A stretch of DNA of 37,870 nt from Acetobacteraceae bacterium. GTDB lineage: Bacteria; Pseudomonadota; Alphaproteobacteria; Acetobacterales; Acetobacteraceae. Of the stretch, positions 24,717 through 31,965 are shown in pieces. The notes under the pieces were generated by a model. It ran no database searches and was not told the origin of the DNA. It saw nothing but the letters and a program-made list of their open reading frames with translations. The stretch spans positions 1 to 37,870 of the forward strand of contig JANXRN010000374.1 in the NCBI GenBank assembly GCA_025352995.1, given 5' to 3'. The position numbers were made by a program, and so were the translations under genes. Position 1 is the stretch's first letter; every line of letters begins with the position of its first letter.

Positions 24717-25336
24717 CAATCCAAGGATCGCAGATGTTGGGACGTCGGGGGTTGGCGGGGTTTGGGTTGGCGATTGGCCTATTGGCGCCGTTTGCGGCAT
24801 GGGCCGACGATACCGACCAGGCGGAGAAATTCGTCGATAAATTGCTGAAGGATTTGTCCGCGGTTGTGAATGGCGGCAAGCCGGTTGATGCCCAGAAGGC
24901 GGCGATGCGGCAGATCGTGTTTGAGGCCGTTGATATTGATGGGGTGGCGCGGTTCTGCCTCGGGCGATTCTGGCGCACCGCTACGCCGCAGCAGCAGAAA
25001 GACTACACCGAGATTTTCCGCAACGTGATGGTATCGAACATCACCGGCAAGGTTGGTGAATACCAAGGCGTTTCATTCGCCCTGGGCAAGGGTCAGGCCC
25101 GGGTGGAGGAAATCTCGGTGGCCAGCACGGTCAACCGGCCGGGCAATGCGCCGAACAAGGTGGATTGGCTGGTGGCCAATGTGGGCGGCAAGCCGAGAGT
25201 GATTGACGTGGTGGCCGAGGGCACCAGCCTTCGCCTGACCCAGCGAAACGATTACAGCGCGTTCCTGCAGCGCAACAATAACGATGTTCAGGCGTTGATC
25301 GATGCGCTGAAGAAGCAGGCCGTTGCTGCCAATTAA
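24713..25336 (+). CDS. mlaC: MlaC/Ttg2D-family periplasmic lipid carrier (HpnM-like)
   Basis: A 207-residue secreted protein. The signal peptide (residues 1-31, with a twin arginine at about 11-12 and cleavage near AWA) is followed by the MlaC fold: VDIDGVARFCLGRFWRTATP, QQQKDYTEIFRNVM, and RNDYSAFLQRNNNDVQALIDAL. MlaC ferries phospholipids between MlaA and the inner-membrane complex. A close relative, HpnM, is tied to hopanoid loci; hpnH lies 1.6 kb downstream, so a hopanoid-carrying role is possible. The ATG at 24713 overlaps the mlaA stop, and an internal ATG seven codons later could also serve. Its 3' end overlaps the next gene by about 14 bases. Confidence 0.9.
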   Translation: MTIQGSQMLGRRGLAGFGLAIGLLAPFAAWADDTDQAEKFVDKLLKDLSAVVNGGKPVDAQKAAMRQIVFEAVDIDGVARFCLGRFWRTATPQQQKDYTEIFRNVMVSNITGKVGEYQGVSFALGKGQARVEEISVASTVNRPGNAPNKVDWLVANVGGKPRVIDVVAEGTSLRLTQRNDYSAFLQRNNNDVQALIDALKKQAVAAN

Positions 25337-26231
25337 CGCGTTGCGGGTTCAGACCGCGACGCTCGATATCGCCTATTGCGCATTTGGCCCGGAGGCCGGG
25401 CCGGCGGTGGTTCTGCTACATGGGTTTCCCGATGATATAGGGGCCTATGCGACGGTCGCCCCGGCGTTGGCGGCTGATGGGTACCTTGTGTTGGTGCCCT
25501 GGTTACGTGGCTATGGCCCGACCCGGTTTCGGTCGGCCACGACCCCGCGATCGGGCGAACAGGCGGCACTAGGTGCCGATTTGCGCGATTTTCTGACGGC
25601 CCTTGGCATCGATCGCGCAATTCTTGGGGGCTATGATTGGGGTGGCCGCGCCGCGTGCGTCGTGGCGGCCTTGTGGCCGGACCGGGTGCGCGGGCTGGTA
25701 ACGATCGGCGGCTACAATATCCAGCATATCGCGTCCGCCCGGACGCCCCTGCCGGCGGAGGATGAGGCACGGCTGTGGTACCAATGGTATTTCCAGACCG
25801 CCCGCGGTCGGGCCGGACTGGAAGCTGATCGTGCCGGGATAGCGCGGCTATTATGGCGCCTGTGGTCGCCGAACTGGGCATTTGATGACGCGACTTTCGC
25901 CCGCGCGGCAGCAAGCTTCGACAATCCCGATTTCGTGGATGTGGTGATCCATTCCTACCGCCACCGCCATCAGAATGCGCCCGGCGATCCGGCTTTGGCC
26001 GATATCGAGGCAGCCTTGGCGCGGCAACCGGCGATTTCGGTGCCGACAATCGCGCTAGAGGGGGCGGCGGACGGGGTGCGCACCCCGGACCTTGCCGACC
26101 CGGCACGACATCGATTTACCGGCCCCTATCGGCGGGCGATTCTACCGACCGTCGGTCATTTCCTGCCGCATGAGGCACCTGGGGCTGTGATCGCGGCGGT
26201 GCGCGAACTTGGTCAGGCGCCGAACACGTAG
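25323..26231 (+). CDS. Alpha/beta hydrolase (haloalkane dehalogenase / epoxide hydrolase-like)
   Basis: A 302-residue alpha/beta hydrolase. The oxyanion-hole motif HGFPDD begins at residue 33. The nucleophile elbow is GGYDWGG with Asp105, so it belongs to the aspartate-nucleophile group (epoxide hydrolases, haloalkane dehalogenases) rather than serine esterases. An aspartate in GAADGV and the histidine in VGHFLPHEAP complete the triad. The start is uncertain: TTG at 25323 overlaps mlaC by 14 bases and another TTG is at 25341; neither has a good Shine-Dalgarno sequence. It is probably co-transcribed with mlaAC. Its 3' end overlaps the convergent tetR-type gene by 19 bases. Confidence 0.83.
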   Translation: MLPINALRVQTATLDIAYCAFGPEAGPAVVLLHGFPDDIGAYATVAPALAADGYLVLVPWLRGYGPTRFRSATTPRSGEQAALGADLRDFLTALGIDRAILGGYDWGGRAACVVAALWPDRVRGLVTIGGYNIQHIASARTPLPAEDEARLWYQWYFQTARGRAGLEADRAGIARLLWRLWSPNWAFDDATFARAAASFDNPDFVDVVIHSYRHRHQNAPGDPALADIEAALARQPAISVPTIALEGAADGVRTPDLADPARHRFTGPYRRAILPTVGHFLPHEAPGAVIAAVRELGQAPNT

Positions 26232-26869
26232 CCGGCGAGGAGACGCTTAGCCTCCGCCAGGACCTGTGCCCGCGCCGCCAGATCGGGCTGATCGAAAGCG
26301 AAGGACAGCAGCCGGTCCCCCACTTCAGTGGCGATCCGTAACCGCAAGGTGAAATCGTCGCTTGGCGTCAGATCGAACGCTTCGACCAGGAATTCCTTGA
26401 CCATTTCGGCGACCTGCCCGGACGTCGCCTCGGCGTCGCGGGTTGGGCGGCTGACGGCGCGGCCGGGCAAACCGGTTGCCGCACCATAGGCGACGGTGCG
26501 GAAGTCCGGGTTGATGTCGAGATAGGCAACGAATTCATCGACCACCAGACCGAGAAACGCGCCCGGATCGGCGGGAAAGGCCGTCATCAGCCGCAGACCC
26601 AGGGTTTCCTGGAATAATTCCATATGCCGCAAGGCTATCGCATCGACGATCGCCTGCTTGTCAGGGAAAAACCGATAAAGCGCGCCGATGGAAAGCCCGG
26701 CTTCCCCCGCGATGCCCGCCGTGGTCAGCGCTTCGACCGTCACGCCACGGGCGAGCAACGCGGACGCCGCCGTCAGCACGCGCTGCACGGTTTCCTGGCT
26801 GCGGCCCTGCACCGGCGCGCGCCGCCCGCGGGCGCTGTCTTGAACGATATCGTCACTCATGAACCGCAT
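26213..26869 (-). CDS. TetR-family transcriptional regulator
   Basis: A 218-residue repressor. The N-terminal TetR HTH reads QRVLTAASALLARGV, then TTAGIAGEAGLSIGALYRFF and PDKQAIVDAI (about residues 28-78). The remaining helices form the ligand domain, which is not conserved enough to name an effector. The ATG at 26869 and that at 26860 are both possible starts. It is divergent from hpnH across about 100 bases that contain an 11-bp inverted repeat, so it may control hpnH and itself. Its 3' end overlaps the convergent hydrolase gene. Confidence 0.88.
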   Translation of the reverse strand: MRFMSDDIVQDSARGRRAPVQGRSQETVQRVLTAASALLARGVTVEALTTAGIAGEAGLSIGALYRFFPDKQAIVDAIALRHMELFQETLGLRLMTAFPADPGAFLGLVVDEFVAYLDINPDFRTVAYGAATGLPGRAVSRPTRDAEATSGQVAEMVKEFLVEAFDLTPSDDFTLRLRIATEVGDRLLSFAFDQPDLAARAQVLAEAKRLLAGYVFGA

Positions 26870-26920
26870 GTAACCCCGATCCGGCAGCGATACCAGTTGA
26901 CATTGGCATGGCCGATAGCC

Positions 26921-26952
26921 AAAAAGCGAACGCGACGTCCTGTTCGCGTTTT
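26921..26952. promoter_or_regulatory. Inverted repeat upstream of hpnH (operator or attenuator)
   Basis: AAAAAGCGAAC (26921-26931) and GTTCGCGTTTT (26942-26952) pair at 10 of 11 positions around a 10-base spacer. A TTGACA hexamer lies just upstream at 26897-26902, though no good -10 follows it. The site ends 16 bases before the hpnH ATG. It could be the operator of the divergent TetR regulator. As RNA, the GC stem followed by TTTT resembles an intrinsic terminator, which would make it an attenuator. Confidence 0.5.
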
Positions 26953-26968
26953 ATCTGGAGACTGCTCG

Positions 26969-28132
26969 ATGGGTATCCCGCTGCACCAGGCCGTTCGCGT
27001 TGGCGCCTATGTCGTCAAACAGCATCTGATCGGCCGCAAGCGCTACCCGTTGGTGCTGATGCTGGAGCCGTTGTTTCGCTGCAATCTGGCGTGCTCGGGC
27101 TGTGGCAAGATCGACTATCCTGCGGAAATCCTCAATCAACGCCTGTCGGTGGCGGAATGCCTGCAAGCGGTGGACGAATGCGGCGCGCCGGTCGTGGTGA
27201 TCGCCGGCGGGGAGCCGCTGCTGCACAAAGAAATCGATGAGGTTGTGCGCGGCATCATTGCCCGCAAGAAATACGTCATCGTCTGCACCAACGCGCTGCT
27301 GCTGGAAAAGAAGATGGAATTGTTCAAGCCGAACAAATTCTTCTCCTGGTCGGTGCATCTTGATGGCGACGAGGGCGACCATGACCGGTCAGTTTGCCAG
27401 GACGGGGTTTACGATCGCTGCGTGTCGGCGATTGCCATGGCCAAGGCCGCCGGCTTTCGCACCATTATCAACGCGACCTTGTTCAACAATGCGGACGCCG
27501 AACGCACGGCGAATTTCTTTGATGACGTGATGGAAATGGGCATTGACGGCATCAGCGTGTCGCCCGGTTACGCCTATGAACGCGCGCCGGATCAGCAGCA
27601 TTTCCTCAACCGCCTGGCGACCAAGGAATTGTTCCGCAACATCTTCGCGCGCGGCAAAGCCAAGCAGGCGGCCAATCCGAAGCACAAGAAATGGCAGTTC
27701 AACCAGTCAAGCATGTTCCTTGACTTCCTGGCCGGCAATCAGACCTTTCATTGCACGCCGTGGGGCAACCCGACGCGCAATTATTTCGGCTGGCAACGGC
27801 CGTGTTATTTGCTCGGCGAAGGCTATGCGTCATCCTTCAAGGAGTTAATGGAAACCACTGAGTGGGACAAATACGGCGTCGGCAACTATGAAAAATGCGC
27901 CGACTGCATGGTCCATTCCGGTTTCGAAGCAACGGCCGTCGCCGCATCCGTCAGCAATCCGTTCAAGGCGCTGAAGGTTGAATTGTCTGGCATTCGCACC
28001 GATGGCGACTTCGCCCCGGAAATCCCGCTCGATCGCCAGCGCCCGGCCGAATACAGCTTCAGCCGCCACGTCCAGCAGGCGATGGACAAAATCAAGCACA
28101 AGAAGCCCGATCTGGTTGACGCTGGCGAATAA
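26969..28132 (+). CDS. hpnH: Adenosyl-hopene transferase, radical SAM
   Basis: A 387-residue radical SAM enzyme. The iron-sulfur cluster motif is CNLACSGC with Cys38, Cys42 and Cys45 (CX3CX2C), followed by the SAM-binding GGEPLL near residue 83. The C-terminal half has the HpnH-typical FLAGNQTFHCTPWGNPTRNYFGWQ region and a late CADC pair. HpnH joins a 5'-deoxyadenosyl group to diploptene, the first step of extended-hopanoid side-chain synthesis. I take the ATG at 26969 because GGAG lies eight bases upstream and MGIPLHQAVRVGAYV is the normal family start. It is preceded by an inverted repeat and a divergent TetR gene. Its last 41 bases overlap the 3' end of flhG on the other strand. No other hpn gene is in the window. 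Confidence 0.94.
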   Translation: MGIPLHQAVRVGAYVVKQHLIGRKRYPLVLMLEPLFRCNLACSGCGKIDYPAEILNQRLSVAECLQAVDECGAPVVVIAGGEPLLHKEIDEVVRGIIARKKYVIVCTNALLLEKKMELFKPNKFFSWSVHLDGDEGDHDRSVCQDGVYDRCVSAIAMAKAAGFRTIINATLFNNADAERTANFFDDVMEMGIDGISVSPGYAYERAPDQQHFLNRLATKELFRNIFARGKAKQAANPKHKKWQFNQSSMFLDFLAGNQTFHCTPWGNPTRNYFGWQRPCYLLGEGYASSFKELMETTEWDKYGVGNYEKCADCMVHSGFEATAVAASVSNPFKALKVELSGIRTDGDFAPEIPLDRQRPAEYSFSRHVQQAMDKIKHKKPDLVDAGE

Positions 28133-28859
28133 GCGCCTGCACCACCGCTTCAACATCTTGCGCGGCTTGGCTGTTGGGGTGGCGGGTGAATAGCGGCGTC
28201 TGGCGACGGATGCAGTCTGGCACATGATCGTCGCTGCGGATGATCCCCGCCAGCGCCGGCGTGTGGCCAAGAAATGCCTGACAAGCGCGTGACAAGGTCG
28301 CATAGGTGCGCGCGCCGGATGACGTCGATTTTGCCCGGTTGACGAGGATCCGGCCGCGCCCGGCATCGCCATCGCGGCCGTGCAGCTTCAGCACCGCATA
28401 GGCGTCGGTCAGGCTGGTAGGCTCATCGGTTACCACCACCATGAGCTGATCAACATAGGCCGCCATGCGCCGCACCACCTGATCCAGCCCGGCGGCAAGG
28501 TCGCATATCACGTAGTCGTAACGGTCGGCACAGCTACGGACCCCATCCAGCAGGATCTCCAGCGACGCCGCATCCAGCCCCGAAATGGCGCCGGTGCCGG
28601 AACTCCCTGCCAGAATGTCGAGGCAAGCGGCGAAATGGGTGATCGCCCCGGCAAGCGGTAGGCCCTGCTGCAGCACCTGGGCAAGGTCGCATTGCGGCAT
28701 CAACCCGAGCTGCACATCAAGATTGGCCAATCCAAGATCCCAATCCACCAGCAACACACGCTGCCCAGACCGCGCCAGCCCGTGCGCCAAGGTGATTGCA
28801 AACCAGGTTTTACCAACGCCGCCCTTGCCCGACGCGACGGCGATGATGTGGCCGGTCAT
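28092..28859 (-). CDS. flhG: FlhG/FleN-type MinD-like ATPase
   Basis: A 255-residue P-loop ATPase of the MinD/ParA family. The deviant Walker A GKGGVGKT is at residues 11-18, LLVDWDLGLANLDVQLGL follows, and DYVICDLAAGLD carries switch II. FlhG limits the number of polar flagella, working against FlhF. It lacks the N-terminal DQA-containing helix of long FlhG proteins, so activation of FlhF may differ. The identity rests on placement: its ATG overlaps the flhF stop (ATGA), as in other flhF-flhG pairs. Its 3' end overlaps hpnH by 41 bases tail to tail. Confidence 0.86.
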   Translation of the reverse strand: MTGHIIAVASGKGGVGKTWFAITLAHGLARSGQRVLLVDWDLGLANLDVQLGLMPQCDLAQVLQQGLPLAGAITHFAACLDILAGSSGTGAISGLDAASLEILLDGVRSCADRYDYVICDLAAGLDQVVRRMAAYVDQLMVVVTDEPTSLTDAYAVLKLHGRDGDAGRGRILVNRAKSTSSGARTYATLSRACQAFLGHTPALAGIIRSDDHVPDCIRRQTPLFTRHPNSQAAQDVEAVVQALIRQRQPDRASCA

Positions 28860-29734
28860 TTCGAAAATGCTCCTGGTGAACGGCGCGACAGCAAACGTTC
28901 GGATAGAAATTGCGGCGAAAGCGGCGACAGTCCGTCAGCAGCGTTGGCGCTGATGCCGGCTTCGGTCATCGTCAACCCGACCGCCGCCGCAGCCAGCACC
29001 CCGCCAATCCGCCGGGCGATATCAAGCTTGGTTGCGATCAACAATGAAGCCCCGGCGGCAGCAAACGCGGTGGCGGTATCTTGCGATTCCATCGCGTCCT
29101 GCCCGGCCGGCAGAACCAGTGCGATCCGTGCCGCGGCACGCTTGCCGATCGCGGCGAGTTCCCCGAGCCCGACCGGATCGTAAGGGCTGCACCCAGCAGT
29201 ATCGATCAGCACCGGCCCGGATCCACCGGACAAGACCTGACCAATATCGGTGGGTTTGTCGATTGCTATGAACTTCACCCCCAATATTTCGGTAAGTGCC
29301 TGCAACTGCGCATTGGCGCCCGCCCGGCATCCATCGGTCGACAGGACCAGGGGGGTTTGTCCGGCGAGTACCAGCCGCGTCGCCAGGCGAACGATGGTCA
29401 GGGTTTTGCCGGCGCCGGGCGGCCCGACGCACATAAGCGGCGGCGCACCTGCGAGGTCGAGCCGGGCGAAACGAAACCCCACCTGCAACGCAAATGGCAA
29501 TGGCCCGGTCTGCAATTTCGCGCACATCGAAGCGGGCAAGCCGTGCCAGGCGAGCTGGCCAGGCCGATCAGGCTCCAAGGCTGGCGCAGGTGTGATTGGT
29601 TCAACGCCGGCGGTGACCTCGACGCCTGACTTTGTCCGACGGGTGGACAGAATTAGGGCTTCCACACCTAGCTCGGCGCGAATGTCCTGCATGGCGTCTG
29701 CGACGGTGGCGGATTGGAAGATTTTTAGGCGCAT
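28856..29734 (-). CDS. flhF: Flagellar SRP-like GTPase FlhF
   Basis: A 292-residue SRP-family GTPase that places the flagellum at the pole. The N-terminus MRLKIFQSATVADAMQDIRA, then ALILSTRR, is the FlhF B-domain start. The G domain shows P-loop GPPGAGKT (residues 104-111), DGCRAGANAQLQAL, DTAG and TKLD. It is shorter than typical FlhF (often 350 or more) because the linker between B and N domains is brief. The ATG at 29734 is certain from the conserved start, yet no Shine-Dalgarno is seen: the bases just upstream belong to a palindromic element. A false reading continues upstream through that element. Confidence 0.88.
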   Translation of the reverse strand: MRLKIFQSATVADAMQDIRAELGVEALILSTRRTKSGVEVTAGVEPITPAPALEPDRPGQLAWHGLPASMCAKLQTGPLPFALQVGFRFARLDLAGAPPLMCVGPPGAGKTLTIVRLATRLVLAGQTPLVLSTDGCRAGANAQLQALTEILGVKFIAIDKPTDIGQVLSGGSGPVLIDTAGCSPYDPVGLGELAAIGKRAAARIALVLPAGQDAMESQDTATAFAAAGASLLIATKLDIARRIGGVLAAAAVGLTMTEAGISANAADGLSPLSPQFLSERLLSRRSPGAFSK

Positions 29735-29735
29735 T

Positions 29736-29875
29736 AGGAAGCAGTTCTTTTTGTGAACAAAAAGAACCAAAAAAACTTTTTGACACTGGCGCACCACTGC
29801 CGGTGCGCACTCCGAACCAAAGTGAGAAAGTTTTTTTGCTTCTTTTTGTTCACAAAAAGAAGTCTTCCTTGCCTT
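29736..29875. repeat. Composite palindromic element, copy 2
   Basis: Outer palindromes GTTCTTTTTGT(GA)ACAAAAAGAAC at 29744-29767 and CTTCTTTTTGT(TC)ACAAAAAGAAG at 29839-29862 are in opposite orientation, each flanked inwardly by an A7/T7 tract. The core hairpin GCGCACCACTGCCGGTGCGC lies at 29789-29808. The borders read AGGAAGCAG and TCTTCCTTGCCTT. The element fills most of the flhA-flhF gap (29735-29895) and its left end is one base from the flhF ATG. Confidence 0.88.
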
Positions 29876-29895
29876 AACCTATCCTGCATGCCGCC

Positions 29896-31962
29896 TCAAA
29901 CGCTCCCAACGGTGCGAATGCGCGCGCGCGGCGCAATTTCAACCTGCGCCAACACCGGGATTTCCGGCCGCACCCGCTCGACAATCATGCGAATTTGCGC
30001 CCGGTTCACCGCGCTCGTCAGCAGCACCGGGCTATCGCCGCCGGCAATCGCGCCATCGACCGCGCCGCGAAACGCCTGCATGAATTCATTGAGCTTGCTG
30101 GGCACCATCGTCAGTTGGCGATCTTCCGCCGGGCCAATGATGGTGGTGGCAAATTCATGTTCCCATTCCCCCGACAGCGGAATGATCGGGATGTACCCGC
30201 GACTGCCGCGATGGGCTTCGCTGATCTGGCGCGCGAGGCGTACTCGCACCATGGCAACAATCGCCGCCGTGCCGCGCTGGCCGCCGGTGCACGCTTCCTG
30301 GATGCCTTCCAGGATGGTCGGCAGATCGCGGATCGAAACACGTTCGCATAGCAGGGCCTGCAACACGCGCTGGATGCCACCCGTGGCGATCAGCGCCGGC
30401 ACCAGATCACCGATCAGCTTTTGCTGCTCCTGCGGCAGGTCTTCCAGCAATTTCTGGGTTTCGGCATAGGACAGAAGTTCGGCCATGTTCTGCTTGACCA
30501 GTTCGGTCAGATGGGTGGTCAACACGCTGGCGGCATCGACCACGGTGCAGCCGGCGAACACGGCTTCATCGCGCAGTTCGGGCGCCACCCAAACCGCCGG
30601 CAGGCCGAACGTTGGCTCGATCGCTGGTTCCCCAGCCAGATCGGGCTGCTTGCCGGACGGGTCCATCACCAGCAGCATGGTCGGGCGCAAACTGCCACGC
30701 CCGGCCTCGATTTCCTTGATGCGGATCACGTAATCATCAGCCGCAAGCTGCAAATTGTCCTGGATGCGCACCGCAGGCATCACGAATCCCATGTCGCTGG
30801 CGACCGCGCGGCGCAGACCCTTGATCTGTTCGGTCAGGCGGGGCTGATCACCGCTGGCAAGGCTCAGCAATCCGAAGCCAAGTTCGATCCGCACCAGATC
30901 GAGCCGCAATGATTGGCTGATCGTCGGCTCGGATGGGCCAGTGTCCATCACTGCGTCACCATCCGGCTTCGGCGGTCTGGTATGGGCCAACCATGCGCCG
31001 CCGCCGGCAAGTCCGGCCAGCATCAGGAACGGGACGGCTGGCAGGCCGGGCATGAAGGCGAGCAGCACCGCGCCACCGGCCGCCATGGCGAGCGGTTTGG
31101 GGCGGCTCCCCAACTGCTCCATCAAGGCGGCGTCGGTCCCACCTTCCAACCCACCTTTTGTTACGACAATGCCGGCCGCGATTGATACCAGCAGCGCTGG
31201 GATCTGGCTGACCAGGCCATCGCCGACGGTGAGCGTGGTGTAGGTCGAAATCGCGTCACCGAAGCTCATATGATGGCGCAACAACCCGGTGGCGAAACCA
31301 CCGATGATGTTGATAGCCGTGATGATCACCCCGGCGATCGCGTCCCCCCGGACGAATTTTGCCGCGCCGTCCATCGCGCCGTAAAATGCGGTTTCTTCCT
31401 CAAGGTCTTTGCGCCGCACCCGGGCGGTGGCTTCGTTGATCGCGCCCGAGCCAAGTTCGGCATCGATCGCCATCTGCTTGCCGGGCATCGCATCCAGACT
31501 GAAACGGGCAGCAACTTCGGCGATGCGGCCGGACCCTTTGGTGATCACAACAAAATTTATGATCAGCAAGATGGCGAACAAGATTACCCCGATGACCACA
31601 TCGCTGCCCATCAGGAATGACCCGAAGGCTGCCACCACGCGCCCGGCGGCATATTTGCCTTCGCTGCCGTGGGCGAGGATCAATCGCGTGGTCGCAACAT
31701 TCAGCGACAACCGCAATAACGTAGTCAGCAGCAACAAAGTCGGGAAGGACGACAAATCGAGCGGTCGGCGCAGAAAGATCGCCACCATCAGGATCAGCAC
31801 CGACATTGTGATCGAAATCGACAGCGCGAAATCCAGCATCGGCCCAGGTAGCGGTACAATCAGGACCGCAACAATCGCGACCACGCCCATCGCCAGCACA
31901 ATATCGGCGCCCGGGGCGAAGCGGGTGATGCTGGGGGAAAATACCGGCAGGCGAAATGCCAT
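29896..31962 (-). CDS. flhA: Flagellar export gate protein FlhA
   Basis: A 688-residue membrane component of the flagellar type III export apparatus. The N-terminal half has about eight membrane segments and the FHIPEP-family landmarks LLLTTLLRLSLNVATTRLIL, then MPGKQMAIDAELGSG and GFATGLLRHHMSF. The C-terminal cytoplasmic domain, from about residue 330, docks chaperone-substrate complexes. It starts three bases after the flbD stop. The gap to flhF is 161 bases and contains the second composite element, so flhF-flhG expression may be partly uncoupled from flhA. Confidence 0.95.
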   Translation of the reverse strand: MAFRLPVFSPSITRFAPGADIVLAMGVVAIVAVLIVPLPGPMLDFALSISITMSVLILMVAIFLRRPLDLSSFPTLLLLTTLLRLSLNVATTRLILAHGSEGKYAAGRVVAAFGSFLMGSDVVIGVILFAILLIINFVVITKGSGRIAEVAARFSLDAMPGKQMAIDAELGSGAINEATARVRRKDLEEETAFYGAMDGAAKFVRGDAIAGVIITAINIIGGFATGLLRHHMSFGDAISTYTTLTVGDGLVSQIPALLVSIAAGIVVTKGGLEGGTDAALMEQLGSRPKPLAMAAGGAVLLAFMPGLPAVPFLMLAGLAGGGAWLAHTRPPKPDGDAVMDTGPSEPTISQSLRLDLVRIELGFGLLSLASGDQPRLTEQIKGLRRAVASDMGFVMPAVRIQDNLQLAADDYVIRIKEIEAGRGSLRPTMLLVMDPSGKQPDLAGEPAIEPTFGLPAVWVAPELRDEAVFAGCTVVDAASVLTTHLTELVKQNMAELLSYAETQKLLEDLPQEQQKLIGDLVPALIATGGIQRVLQALLCERVSIRDLPTILEGIQEACTGGQRGTAAIVAMVRVRLARQISEAHRGSRGYIPIIPLSGEWEHEFATTIIGPAEDRQLTMVPSKLNEFMQAFRGAVDGAIAGGDSPVLLTSAVNRAQIRMIVERVRPEIPVLAQVEIAPRARIRTVGSV

Positions 31963-31965
31963 CGT

